NCBI RefSeq assembly: GCF_900103585.1
Contig: NZ_FNHV01000006.1
Location: forward strand, 186,001-250,000
Length of the DNA: 64,000 nucleotides
Direction of reading: 5' to 3'
DNA from: Streptomyces sp. cf386
GTDB lineage: Bacteria > Actinomycetota > Actinomycetes > Streptomycetales > Streptomycetaceae
Below are positions 18,046 through 25,898 of the stretch, one piece after another. A program made the position numbers and the translations under genes. Under the pieces are notes generated by a model, which made no database searches, was not told the origin of the DNA, and saw only the letters and a list, made by a program, of their open reading frames with translations. The number at the start of each line of letters is the position of its first letter. The first letter of the stretch is position 1.

Positions 18046-19506
18046 ATGTCGATCCCCCGGGAGAAACCCCTGCGCCGCCGCCCGCCCCTGTGGCCGATCC
18101 CGCTGCTGTGGACCCTCGGCCTCGGCCTGTGGGGACTGTCCCGGCAGCACAGTGTGTGGCGGGACGAGGCCGCGACCTGGCAGGTGGCCCGGCGGTCCGT
18201 CGGCGACATCTGGCACATGCTGGGGCAGGTCGACGCCGTGCACGGGCTCTACTACCTGCTGATGCACGGCCTCTTCGAGTGCTTCGGGGCCAGTACCACC
18301 ACGCTGCGGCTGCCCTCCGTCCTGGCCACGGCCGTCGCGGCGGCCTGTGTCACCGTCATCGGCGAGCGGCTGGCCGGGGTCTGGGCCGGCCTGGCGGGCG
18401 GGCTGGCGCTCGGGCTGCTTCCGGCGGTGCAGTTCTACCTCCAGGAGGGCCGCCCGTACGCGCTCGTCGCGGCCGGGGCCGGGATCTCGACCCTGCTGCT
18501 GGTGACCGTCCTGCAGGACCGTGGCCGAGCGGTGCACTGGGTCGCGTACGGGAGCACGGTCGGGGTGTGCGGGCTGCTGAACTGGCTGTCGCTGCTGATC
18601 CTGCCCGCGCATCTGGCGACGCTCCTGTGGACCCGGGCCCAGCGCGGCACGTACACGCGCTGGACGGCCGCCGCGACCGCCGCCCTCGCTGCCGTACTGC
18701 CGTTGATCCTGTTCAGCCGGAGCCAGTCCAACCAGGTCTCCTGGATACCGCCGCTGACCTGGCACATGCTGATCGGCCCGGCGATCCTGCTGGCCCTCGG
18801 CGGCCTCGGGGCCCTGCTGGACCGGCCGCGAGCGGGACGGCTGTCCGCCGCGGCCGTCGGGCTGCCGCTGCTGGCGGTACCGCAGATCGCCCTCATCGGC
18901 CTGTCCCTGATCAAGCCGCTGTTCCTGGACCGCTACATCCTGTTCAGCATGCTCGGCCTTGCGCTGCTCATCGGCACGGCGCTGGGTACGGCCGTACGGG
19001 CGACCCGGCCGCGCTTCCCGAGGGCCTCGCTGTGGCTGGTCCCGGTGGTGGTCGCCGTGGCGGTCGCGGCGCTGTTGCCGCAGTCCCTGGCCAAGCGCTC
19101 GGCGGCCAGCCGGGTGGACGACGTCCTGGCGGTGGCGGCCGATGTGCGGCGGCTGAAGGAGAACGGGGACGCGATCGTGTTCATACCCGCAGCCCGGCGC
19201 GACACCGCGCTCGTCTCCCCCGGCCACTTCACCGGCCTGCGGGACGTCGCGCTGGCGCAGAGCCCGGTGGCGTCGGGGACGTTGAAGGGCGAGGAGGCGG
19301 ATCCGGCCCGGATACGGGCGGCGATGCTGGCGCAGCGACGGATACTGCTGGTCACCGACGTGCCCGACGTGGCCCGGTCCTTGTCGAACAAGCGGGACAA
19401 GGTGAAGACGGCCGTGCTGGAGGAGCACTTCACGGTGGTGGCGGACGAGCAGGTCCGTGGGCGACGGGTGACCGTGTACGAGCGGATCGGACCGGCGCGG
19501 GGGTAG
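18046..19506 (+). CDS. Polytopic GT-C glycosyltransferase (GT39/ArnT-like mannosyltransferase family)
   Basis: 486 residues. After a basic N-terminus (MSIPREKPLRRRPP) there are about nine to eleven membrane helices. The first extracytoplasmic loop contains the GT-C acidic motif HSVWRDEAATWQVA, where Asp-Glu is the expected catalytic/metal site for a polyprenyl-phosphate sugar donor. A later loop reads FLQEGRPYAL-like (YLQEGRPYALV), and a soluble ~110-residue C-terminal domain follows the last helix. The ATG at 18046 is preferred; the frame is open further upstream but codes no plausible membrane or signal part. Acceptor and sugar unknown. Confidence 0.82.
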   Translation: MSIPREKPLRRRPPLWPIPLLWTLGLGLWGLSRQHSVWRDEAATWQVARRSVGDIWHMLGQVDAVHGLYYLLMHGLFECFGASTTTLRLPSVLATAVAAACVTVIGERLAGVWAGLAGGLALGLLPAVQFYLQEGRPYALVAAGAGISTLLLVTVLQDRGRAVHWVAYGSTVGVCGLLNWLSLLILPAHLATLLWTRAQRGTYTRWTAAATAALAAVLPLILFSRSQSNQVSWIPPLTWHMLIGPAILLALGGLGALLDRPRAGRLSAAAVGLPLLAVPQIALIGLSLIKPLFLDRYILFSMLGLALLIGTALGTAVRATRPRFPRASLWLVPVVVAVAVAALLPQSLAKRSAASRVDDVLAVAADVRRLKENGDAIVFIPAARRDTALVSPGHFTGLRDVALAQSPVASGTLKGEEADPARIRAAMLAQRRILLVTDVPDVARSLSNKRDKVKTAVLEEHFTVVADEQVRGRRVTVYERIGPARG

Positions 19507-19541
19507 GACCTGTCGTAGCCGGTAGGACCTGTCATAGCCGG
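19504..19541. repeat. 19-bp tandem repeat overlapping the glycosyltransferase stop
   Basis: TAGGACCTGTCGTAGCCGG (19504-19522) is followed directly by a copy with one change (19523-19541) and a degraded third copy to ~19558. The first unit contains the TAG stop codon. Confidence 0.8.
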
Positions 19542-19555
19542 CAGGGCCTGTCTCA

Positions 19556-19585
19556 GGGGCCCGGCCGGCTCTCCGGCCGGGCCCC
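19556..19585 (+). terminator. Hairpin terminator, 13-bp perfect stem
   Basis: GGGGCCCGGCCGG (19556-19568), loop CTCT, CCGGCCGGGCCCC (19573-19585). It lies between the convergent glycosyltransferase and phosphate-transporter operon, with no T tract. Confidence 0.75.
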
Positions 19586-19611
19586 CACGGCTGTCCGCGG
19601 GATCGGATCCG

Positions 19612-19842
19612 TCAGTGGAACTGCGGCACGAGCAGATAGATCCCGTACGCCACCACCACCGCGCAGGCGAGGAAGCACAACCCGGCCTGGGCGGAGCCCA
19701 GGGTGGACGTGCCGCCCCCCTCACGCGCCCCCTCGTGGCGGGCCAGGCCCAGCACGCCGAGGGCGAAGACGGTGACCACGGCCACCGTGACGGCGAGGCT
19801 CACCGCGGCGACCTGGCCGAGTGCGGTCCAGTCGAGGTTCAT
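19612..19842 (-). CDS. Small two-helix membrane protein of phosphate permease operon
   Basis: 76 residues with two hydrophobic helices (AAVSLAVTVAVVTVFALGVLGLA and AGLCFLACAVVVAYGIYLLV) joined by a Gly/Thr-rich loop. It starts 56 bp after the PiT permease stop on the same strand. Small membrane proteins in this position accompany PiT genes in other Streptomyces, so it may be an accessory subunit; that is an inference from position only. Confidence 0.8.
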   Translation of the reverse strand: MNLDWTALGQVAAVSLAVTVAVVTVFALGVLGLARHEGAREGGGTSTLGSAQAGLCFLACAVVVAYGIYLLVPQFH

Positions 19843-19898
19843 GGTGTGAACTCCCCTTTCTCAGGAGGCTGTCGAGCGACTCTGGGGCGACCGTCGCG

Positions 19899-21053
19899 TC
19901 AGGCGGCCGTGCCGACCGGCGCCGGCTCCTCGCTGCGGACCGAGACCTCGTGGGCGTCGTTGACGTTGTGCGCGGACACCGGGTTACGGCGGGAGACGAG
20001 CACGATGCCGGCGGCCACGGCGGCGCCGATCAGGGCGACCACGGCTGTACCGACGTTGCCGCCGTGCTTGACCGCGCTCGCCGAGACGCCGCCCACCAGC
20101 GCCGCCGCGGGCAGGGTGATCAGCCAGGCCACGACCATGCGACCGGCCACGCCCCAGCGGACCTCCGCGAGGCGGCGGCCCAGGCCCGCACCGAGGATGC
20201 TGCCGGAGGCGACCTGGGTGGTGGACAGGGCGAAGCCGAGGTGGGCCGAGGTGAGGATCACCGTCGTGGAGGCCGTCTCGGCGGCGAAGCCCTGCGGGGA
20301 CTGAATCTCGGTCAGGCCCTTGCCCATCGTGCGGATGATCCGCCAGCCGCCCAGGTAGGTGCCGAGACCGATGGCCAGACCGGCCGAGGCGATCACCCAC
20401 AGGGGCGGGCCCGCGTCATGGCCGAGCGCGCCCGCCGAGATCAGGGTCAGCGTGATCACGCCCATCGTCTTCTGCGCGTCGTTGGTGCCGTGGGCCAGGG
20501 AGACCAGCGAGGCCGAGGCGATCTGGCCGACGCGGAAGCCCTTGGTGACGGACTCCTTGCGGGCGCGAGCGGTGAGCCTGTACGCCAGGTACGTGGCCAG
20601 CAGCGCCGCGATCCCCGCCACGAGCGGCGAGGCCACGGCCGGGATCAGCACCTTCTCGACAACCTTGTCGAAGTGCACGCCGTGCGACCCCGCACCCACC
20701 CAGACGGCCCCGATCAGCCCGCCGAACAGCGCGTGCGACGAACTGGACGGCAGCCCGACCAGCCAGGTGAGCAGATTCCACAGAATGGCCCCGACGAGAC
20801 CCGCGAAGATCATGCCCGGGGTGACGAGTGTGTCGTCCACGATGCCGCCGGAGATCGTCTTGGCGACCTCGGTGGACAGAAAGGCACCGACGACGTTCAG
20901 AACGCCGCTGATGAGCACTGCGGTCTTCGGTTTGAGCGCCCCCGTGGCGATGGACGTGGCCATCGCGTTCGCCGTGTCGTGGAATCCGTTGGTGAAGTCG
21001 AAGGCAAGGGCCGTCACAATGACGACCGCCACCAGGAACGTGATGTGGTCCAT
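19899..21053 (-). CDS. PiT family inorganic phosphate transporter
   Basis: 384 residues, about ten membrane helices. Carries both PiT signature repeats: GFHDTANAMATSI near the N-terminus and LAHGTNDAQKTMGV near residue 190, plus the loop LVGLPSSSSHALFGGLIG. These proteins cotransport phosphate (often as a metal-phosphate complex) with a cation. The start is uncertain: ATG 21053 (MDHITFLVAV) is where the first helix begins, but GGGGA abuts it; ATG 21101 adds 16 residues. No PhoU-like gene is adjacent, but the small membrane protein follows. Confidence 0.93.
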   Translation of the reverse strand: MDHITFLVAVVIVTALAFDFTNGFHDTANAMATSIATGALKPKTAVLISGVLNVVGAFLSTEVAKTISGGIVDDTLVTPGMIFAGLVGAILWNLLTWLVGLPSSSSHALFGGLIGAVWVGAGSHGVHFDKVVEKVLIPAVASPLVAGIAALLATYLAYRLTARARKESVTKGFRVGQIASASLVSLAHGTNDAQKTMGVITLTLISAGALGHDAGPPLWVIASAGLAIGLGTYLGGWRIIRTMGKGLTEIQSPQGFAAETASTTVILTSAHLGFALSTTQVASGSILGAGLGRRLAEVRWGVAGRMVVAWLITLPAAALVGGVSASAVKHGGNVGTAVVALIGAAVAAGIVLVSRRNPVSAHNVNDAHEVSVRSEEPAPVGTAA

Positions 21054-21166
21054 TCCCCAATGCAAACAAGCGCGGGCCAATTCGCGGCGAACCGATGGCA
21101 AAGCGTGTCTCAGCAGCAGGCGCGCGCTTGGTAAGGGTCCTGCAAAGGCGGATCTACGATCACCCC

Positions 21167-21904
21167 ATGAGCATCCGGTGGACCTACGCCTTCATCGACC
21201 GACCCGCCGCGTCCTTCGCCCGGGCCCACGCCTTCTGGACCGCGGTGACGGACACCCGGCTGTCCGAATTCCGGGGTGAGCAGGGCGAGTTCGTGACCCT
21301 GCTGCCGGGCGGCGGGGCGGACGCCTGCGTCAAGGTCCAGGGGGTCGACTCGGGCGCCGGCGGCGCACATCTCGACTTCGCCGTGGACGACGTACCGGAC
21401 TTCGTGAAGTCGGCGCTTCGGCTGGGCGCGGGCATCGCCGCCGAGCACGAGGGGTGGGCCGTACTGCGCTCGCCCGCCGGGCAGTTGTTCTGCGCGGTGC
21501 CCTGGCACGGGGAGTCGGTTCGGCCGCCCATGGTGCACGGCAGCCGGCTCGACCAGGTCTGCGTCGACGTGCCGCCTTCGCTGTACGACGCCGAAGTCGC
21601 CTTCTGGAGCGCCCTGCCGGCCGACTGGACGTCGGTGCCCGGCTCCCGAACCGAGTTCCATGTGCTCAAGCCGCCGACCGGGCTGCCCCTGCGCATCCTG
21701 CTCCAGCGGCTGGACGAGGAGCGCCCCACCTCGGCACACCTCGACCTGGCCTGCGCGGACGTCGACGCGACCCGCGCCCGGCACGAGGAACTGGGCGCGG
21801 CCGTCGTCGCCCGGGGCGCCCACTGGACCGTGCTGCGCGACCCCGCGGGCGGCACGTACTGCCTGACCGGTCGCGATCCGGAGACGGGCGGGCTGGCCGG
21901 GTAG
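21167..21904 (+). CDS. VOC (glyoxalase/bleomycin-resistance fold) protein, two domains
   Basis: 245 residues made of two VOC repeats: ~1-115 (MSIRWTYAFIDRPAASFARAHAFW..GAHLDFAVDDV..LRSPAGQLFCAVP) and ~125-240 (LDQVCVDVPPSLYDAEVAFWSAL..SAHLDLACADV..LRDPAGGTYCLTG). Each repeat keeps the LDxA.DDV-type strand and a terminal DPAG/SPAG turn. Substrate or ligand unknown; members act as dioxygenases, lyases or drug-binding proteins. ATG 21167 fits the conserved start. It is convergent with 21908-22147 by 3 bp. Confidence 0.88.
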   Translation: MSIRWTYAFIDRPAASFARAHAFWTAVTDTRLSEFRGEQGEFVTLLPGGGADACVKVQGVDSGAGGAHLDFAVDDVPDFVKSALRLGAGIAAEHEGWAVLRSPAGQLFCAVPWHGESVRPPMVHGSRLDQVCVDVPPSLYDAEVAFWSALPADWTSVPGSRTEFHVLKPPTGLPLRILLQRLDEERPTSAHLDLACADVDATRARHEELGAAVVARGAHWTVLRDPAGGTYCLTGRDPETGGLAG

Positions 21905-21907
21905 GAC

Positions 21908-22147
21908 CTAGCGCCGGGTCCTGACGAAGCAGAGCGACCGGCCGTTCTCATCGGGCGTGGCCCCCGCGCACGCCGACTCCCAGCCCTCCGGGAGCGACGG
22001 CGTGGGACCGGCCTCCTCCCAGCCGTAGGCCCCCCAGGGCTCGGCGGCGTCCCGCATCCACACCGTCACCCCGCCCGCGACGGCCACGAGGACGACCCAC
22101 ACCACCACGACCCACCGCCATAACCGGCGGCGACCCGTCACCGCCAC
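21908..22147 (-). CDS. Small single-pass membrane protein, hypothetical
   Basis: 79 residues with GTG start at 22147 (or an in-frame GTG at 22141). A basic N-terminus precedes one helix (WRWVVVVWVVLVAVAGGVTVWM) and a short outside part with two cysteines (SACAGATPDENGRSLCFVRTRR) that could form a disulfide. The start overlaps the last 10 bp of the DUF952 gene upstream, so they are probably co-translated. No family recognised. Confidence 0.65.
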   Translation of the reverse strand: MAVTGRRRLWRWVVVVWVVLVAVAGGVTVWMRDAAEPWGAYGWEEAGPTPSLPEGWESACAGATPDENGRSLCFVRTRR

Positions 22148-22470
22148 ACTTCCACGTCCACCACCGCGGCCACCGGAATCGGCCCGTACACATGCGGGAA
22201 CTCCTCGCTCCCGGGCTCCGGCGCCTCGTACTTCAGCGGCACGTCGAGTCGCGCCGGGTCCACGACCAGCACCACCAGTTCGTCGGGGCCGTCGTAGGAG
22301 CCGTACAGGAAGGCCGCCACGGTCGGGAGTTGGGCGCGGGTCGAGCAGTGGATGAAGCCCTCCTCCGCGAGGGTGCGGCCACGCGTCGACATCTCGTACG
22401 TGCCGTGCTCGCGGGCCGCGTCCCACAGGGAGCGCTCGGTGATGTGGAGGATGTACGTGTGTTCGAGCAT
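22138..22470 (-). CDS. DUF952 domain protein
   Basis: 110 residues covering the whole DUF952 domain: HITERSLWDAAREHGTYEMSTRGRTLAEEGFIHCSTRAQL, then DELVVLVVDPARLDVPLKYE and EEFPHVYGPIPVAAV. The family, related in fold to ADP-ribosyltransferase-like or DUF952/UPF0310 proteins, has no proven activity. It lies 9 bp downstream of the ECF42 sigma gene on the same strand, so it may be co-transcribed. Confidence 0.88.
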   Translation of the reverse strand: MLEHTYILHITERSLWDAAREHGTYEMSTRGRTLAEEGFIHCSTRAQLPTVAAFLYGSYDGPDELVVLVVDPARLDVPLKYEAPEPGSEEFPHVYGPIPVAAVVDVEVWR

Positions 22471-22479
22471 GGGCCCACG

Positions 22480-23706
22480 CTACGGCCTCAGCCGTGCCGC
22501 CCGCGCGTGCAAATAGCGCTGCTCCGGCAGGCTCAGGGTCTTGGCAGCCGCGGCCTCGTAGGCGGCGCGGGCCTCGTCGTGAGCGCCGGCTCGCTCCAGG
22601 AGATGGCCGCGGACCGCGTCCAGCCGGTGCCCGGCACCCAACTCCTCCTCCAGCTCGGCCAGTTCGCCCAGCCCCGCACGCGGGCCCCGGACCATGGCGA
22701 CGGCGACCGCGCGGTTGAGGCGCTCGACGGGACCGGGGACGAGGCGGATCAGGACGTCGTAGAGGCCGAGGATCTCCTGCCAGTCGGTCTCCTGCGCGCA
22801 GGGCGCCTCGTCGTGGACTGCGGCGATGGCGGCGCGCAGTTGGTACGGACCGGCGCGGCCCTGGGAGAGGGCGCCGGTGACCAGGGCGACGCCCTCGTCG
22901 ATCGCGGCCTTGTCCCAGCGGTCGCGGTCCTGTTCGTCGAGGGGGACGAGCTCCCCCTGCGGGCCGGTGCGCGCGTCGCGGCGGGCGTCGGTGAGCAGCA
23001 TCAGGGCAAGCAGACCGGCCACCTCGCCGGCGCCGGGAAGCAGCCGGTGGACCTCGCGGGTCAGCCGGATCGCCTCGCCGGCGAGGTCCCGGCGCGTCAG
23101 GCTCGCGCCCGAGGTCGCCGTATAGCCCTCGTTGAAGATCAGATACAGGATCTGCAGGACCGCGGGCAGACGGTCGACCCAGTTGTCGGGACGTCCGAAG
23201 CGCACCCCGCGGACTTTCTGCTTGGCCCGGCTGATGCGCTGGGCCATGGTCGCCTCGGGGACCAGATACGCACGGGCGATCTCCGCCGTGGTCAGACCGC
23301 CGACCGCACGCAGGGTGAGGGCGATCTGGGCGGGCGGGGTCAGGTCCGGATGGCAGCACAGGAAGAGCAGGGTGAGGGTGTCGTCCTCGCGGGGAGCGCG
23401 GTCCGCCCCGGGCGGCGGGGCCGTGAAGGCGTCGCGTGGTGTCAGCGCCGCGACCTTGTCCTCCCGGGCCCGGCGGGCCTCCTCCGCGCGCAGCGCGTCG
23501 GTCAGCCGGCGTGCGGCGACCTTGATCAGCCAGCCGCGCGGATTGTCCGGGACACCGGCCCGCGGCCACTGCTCGGCCGCCGCGAGCAGCGCCTCCTGTA
23601 CGGCCTCCTCGGCGGTGTCGAAATGGCCGTACCGCCGCACCAGCGCGCCGAGGACCTGCGGCGCGTGACGGCGCAGCAGGTCCTCGGTCTCGGGTGTGGC
23701 GCTCAT
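22480..23706 (-). CDS. ECF42-type RNA polymerase sigma factor with C-terminal TPR-like domain
   Basis: 408 residues. Sigma region 2 (LVRRYGHFDTAEEAVQEALLAAAEQWP..NPRGWLIKVAARRLTDALR) and region 4 (LTLRAVGGLTTAEIARAYLVPEATMAQRISRAKQKVR) occupy the first ~190 residues. The rest is the ECF42-specific helical extension (DNWVDRLPAVLQILYLIFNEGYTATSG; a TPR-like end with ERAGAHDEARAAYEAA). ECF42 sigma factors lack an anti-sigma and instead sit beside DGPF/YCII proteins, exactly as here (next gene upstream). ATG 23706. Targets probably include the promoter at 24227-24255. Confidence 0.92.
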   Translation of the reverse strand: MSATPETEDLLRRHAPQVLGALVRRYGHFDTAEEAVQEALLAAAEQWPRAGVPDNPRGWLIKVAARRLTDALRAEEARRAREDKVAALTPRDAFTAPPPGADRAPREDDTLTLLFLCCHPDLTPPAQIALTLRAVGGLTTAEIARAYLVPEATMAQRISRAKQKVRGVRFGRPDNWVDRLPAVLQILYLIFNEGYTATSGASLTRRDLAGEAIRLTREVHRLLPGAGEVAGLLALMLLTDARRDARTGPQGELVPLDEQDRDRWDKAAIDEGVALVTGALSQGRAGPYQLRAAIAAVHDEAPCAQETDWQEILGLYDVLIRLVPGPVERLNRAVAVAMVRGPRAGLGELAELEEELGAGHRLDAVRGHLLERAGAHDEARAAYEAAAAKTLSLPEQRYLHARAARLRP

Positions 23707-23753
23707 CTACGGCTCGGGCGTCTCCGGTGTACGGCTGTCTCGGCTGGTACGGC

Positions 23754-24167
23754 TCAAACGTCCCCGGAGCCGTCGTCGATGGGCCGGATCACCACCGGGT
23801 ACGCGGGGGCGCCCGCGGGCTGCGGGCACTGCAGGACGCGCTCGGCGATCTCGGTGACCCGCTCCAGGCTCGCGCAGTCCAGCACCCAGTAGCCGGCCAG
23901 CAGTTCCTTCGTCTCGCTGTACGGCCCGTCGGTGATGACCGCCTTGCCGTCCGCGCCCAGGCTGACGTGCCGGCCCTTCGCGGGCGCGGCCAGCCCCTGC
24001 CCGTCGACCATCTCGCCGGTCTCCGCGAGGTCGTTGTTGAGGGCGCCCATGAAGGCGTACATCGCCTGGACGTCTTCCTGGCTCCAGGCCGGGGAGTGCT
24101 CGGACGCCTTCCCCTGCATCGCCTCGTAGTCCGCCTGCGTGCCCTGCACCATGACCAGGTACTTCAT
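23754..24167 (-). CDS. YCII/DGPF-domain protein, ECF42 partner
   Basis: 137 residues starting MKYLVMVQGTQADYEAM. It contains the diagnostic VITDGPYSETKELLAGYWVLDC, in which DGPY(S) gives the DGPF name, and VTEIAERVLQCPQP. The fold is a ferredoxin-like dimeric alpha-beta barrel. DGPF genes are the main targets of ECF42 sigma factors, and the upstream region here carries a matching promoter. The gene ends 47 bp before the sigma gene, so the two probably form an autoregulated unit. Biochemical role unknown. Confidence 0.92.
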   Translation of the reverse strand: MKYLVMVQGTQADYEAMQGKASEHSPAWSQEDVQAMYAFMGALNNDLAETGEMVDGQGLAAPAKGRHVSLGADGKAVITDGPYSETKELLAGYWVLDCASLERVTEIAERVLQCPQPAGAPAYPVVIRPIDDGSGDV

Positions 24168-24226
24168 GACTGAACTCCTTCGTTTCCATCGGCTCGGGCC
24201 ACCCTCGTGGGCGGCTCTCACAGGGG

Positions 24227-24255
24227 ACGTCGGAGCCGGACCGGGATTCTCGACA
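24227..24255 (-). promoter_or_regulatory. Putative ECF42-dependent promoter
   Basis: On the minus strand TGTCGA (24255-24250), a 17-bp spacer and CGACGT (24232-24227) stand 60 bp before the DGPF start codon. The reported ECF42 consensus in S. venezuelae is TGTCGA at -35 with CGA/TC at -10, so this is a close match. Confidence 0.75.
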
Positions 24256-24261
24256 CAGGGC

Positions 24262-24519
24262 TCAGGAATTCTTCGTGGTGGGTGTGGTGGGTGTGGTCGG
24301 GGTCGTGGGTGTCGTGGAGCTGGTGGAGCTCATGGGGGTGTCGGGCTGCTCGTGCTTCTCCTCGCGCTCGGCGCCTTCCTCGGCGTACGCCTCGCACTCG
24401 GGGTTCCGGCACGGGCCGCCCACCCAGGTGGGGACCCAGGCGCCCAGCGTCTTGTGGCGCCGGACGACCGTATCGACGGGCTGTCCGCAGGTGGGACAGA
24501 CATGCTCTTGGCTGCCCAT
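24262..24519 (-). CDS. Small zinc-ribbon protein with Thr-Pro repeat tail
   Basis: 85 residues. The N-terminal half has CPTCG (8-12) and a second pair GGPCRNPEC, giving a four-cysteine zinc ribbon. Residues ~52-62 are Glu/Lys-rich, and the C-terminus is a low-complexity run of Thr-Thr-Pro repeats, encoded by GGTGTG-like repeats at 24270-24320. Such repeats may vary in number between strains. ATG 24519 gives the complete first CxxC. Function unknown; the ribbon could bind nucleic acid or a protein. Confidence 0.75.
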   Translation of the reverse strand: MGSQEHVCPTCGQPVDTVVRRHKTLGAWVPTWVGGPCRNPECEAYAEEGAEREEKHEQPDTPMSSTSSTTPTTPTTPTTPTTKNS

Positions 24520-24545
24520 GTCCTCAGAGTAGGGCGGGAGACCGC

Positions 24546-25130
24546 TCAGCGCTCCCTGCTGTACGTACGAACCACGATGCCGTTGCCGAACGTCCGCACC
24601 CCGTCGAGGGTGAACTCCGTGACAGCGAAGTCGGAGCCGAACATCGGCATGCCCCTGCCGTACACGAGGGGATAGGTCTTGATGACGAGTTCGTCGATCT
24701 CGTCGAGCAGCGCGCCGGCCAGCTGCGCGCCGCCGCACAGGTAGATCCCCAGCTCGCCCTGTTCCGCCTTGAGTTCGCGGACCTTGCCGACCAGGTCGCT
24801 CGAGACGATCTCGACCTGCGGATCGGGCGACTCGGTCAGGCTGCGCGAGGCGACGTACTGGCGCAGATGGGCGTACGGGCTGGTGATGCCCTCCTTCAGG
24901 GCCAGGTCGTAGCTGCCCCGGCCCTGGATGATGGTGTCGAACCGCCGGTTGGCCAGGTCGTCGCAGCCGAGGGCACGGCGGCCGTGGGTCGCGATGGTCT
25001 CCGGGTGCTCCGCCTTGAGGAAGTCCAGGAACTCCGCGTCGAGGAAGGCGAACATCGCCGTCGCGTCGCCGCTCGGGTCCCCGATGAAGCCGTCGATGGA
25101 GCAGGCGATGAAGTAGGTGAGCTTTCGCAA
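24546..25130 (-). CDS. Dihydrofolate reductase-like protein (RibD C-terminal domain)
   Basis: 194 residues, RibD_C/DHFR fold: KLTYFIACSIDGFIGDPSGD at the N-terminus, DTIIQGRGSYDLAL, and the nucleotide-binding GIYLCGGAQLAGALLDEIDELVIKTYPLVYG. Stand-alone proteins of this type are NADPH reductases of unknown substrate. The start is TTG 25130 (LRKLTYF) because the conserved first strand begins there. It is divergent from a TetR gene across a region with three phased TTGTAGT repeats, so it is the likely target of that repressor. Confidence 0.87.
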   Translation of the reverse strand: MRKLTYFIACSIDGFIGDPSGDATAMFAFLDAEFLDFLKAEHPETIATHGRRALGCDDLANRRFDTIIQGRGSYDLALKEGITSPYAHLRQYVASRSLTESPDPQVEIVSSDLVGKVRELKAEQGELGIYLCGGAQLAGALLDEIDELVIKTYPLVYGRGMPMFGSDFAVTEFTLDGVRTFGNGIVVRTYSRER

Positions 25131-25155
25131 TCCGGTCTCTTTTCGTAAGGTGGTC

Positions 25156-25205
25156 AACCACTCCGATTGTAGTGCTTCAGTTGTAGTACTTTGCTTGTAG
25201 TGGTT
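25156..25205. promoter_or_regulatory. Three 14-bp-phased TTGTAGT repeats in the RibD/TetR divergent region
   Basis: TTGTAGT occurs at 25167, 25181 and 25195, exactly 14 bp apart. The array is bracketed by the inverted pair AACCACT (25156-25162) and AGTGGTT (25199-25205). It is much more AT-rich than its surroundings and lies between the two divergent starts, so it is probably the TetR operator region. Confidence 0.7.
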
Positions 25206-25252
25206 GCAAGGGCATTTCCGGGACCGGGTGAAAGTGAGTGAGGGGATTCCGA

Positions 25253-25843
25253 ATGGCGGGCAATCCGGAACGCAGGGCCGCCCTGGTCGACGCGGGGGTC
25301 GAGGTGCTCGCCCGTGAGGGGGCGCGTGGGCTGACATTCCGTGCGGTGGACGCCGAGGCAGAGGTGCCGGTCGGCACCGCCTCCAACTACTTCACCGGAC
25401 GCGACGACCTGCTCCGCCAGATCGACGCCCGGCTGCACGTCAGGCTCGCGCCCGACCCCGAGGTGCTGGCCGGGCTGCTGACGAGGCCGAAGGACCGCTC
25501 ACTGGTCACCGCGTTCATGCACGATCTGATGGCCCGCGCGACCAACGACCGCACGGGCTATCTGGCCCTGCTGGAGATGCGCCTGGAGGCCACCCGGCGC
25601 CCCGAACTGCGCGCCTCCTTCACCAAGTCGGTGCGCGGCGACCTCGAGTACGGAATGGAGTTCCACCGGGACACCGGGCTGCCCGGCGGCGACGAGACCG
25701 TCACGGTGCTCTATCTCGCGATGCTCGGGCTGATCCTGGAGCACCTGACCCTGCCGGGCGTGCTGGACGGCGTACTGCCCGGGGTGGGCGTGCCGGAGGG
25801 GCTGGTCGAGCGGATCGTGGCGACGGTCGTACCGGAGGGGTAG
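25253..25843 (+). CDS. TetR family repressor
   Basis: 196 residues. N-terminal HTH: RRAALVDAGVEVLAREGARGLTFRAVDAEAEVPVGTASNYFTGRDDLL. The ligand domain is helical with no recognised signature. ATG 25253 follows GAGGGGA at a good distance; an upstream ATG at 25238 is less well placed. It probably controls the divergent RibD-like reductase and itself via the TTGTAGT repeats. Confidence 0.9.
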   Translation: MAGNPERRAALVDAGVEVLAREGARGLTFRAVDAEAEVPVGTASNYFTGRDDLLRQIDARLHVRLAPDPEVLAGLLTRPKDRSLVTAFMHDLMARATNDRTGYLALLEMRLEATRRPELRASFTKSVRGDLEYGMEFHRDTGLPGGDETVTVLYLAMLGLILEHLTLPGVLDGVLPGVGVPEGLVERIVATVVPEG

Positions 25844-25898
25844 TCCGGACGGGTGGGGCAGGGTCGCGGAGGGACAGGCCGGGGTCGGCGGGGGCGGC

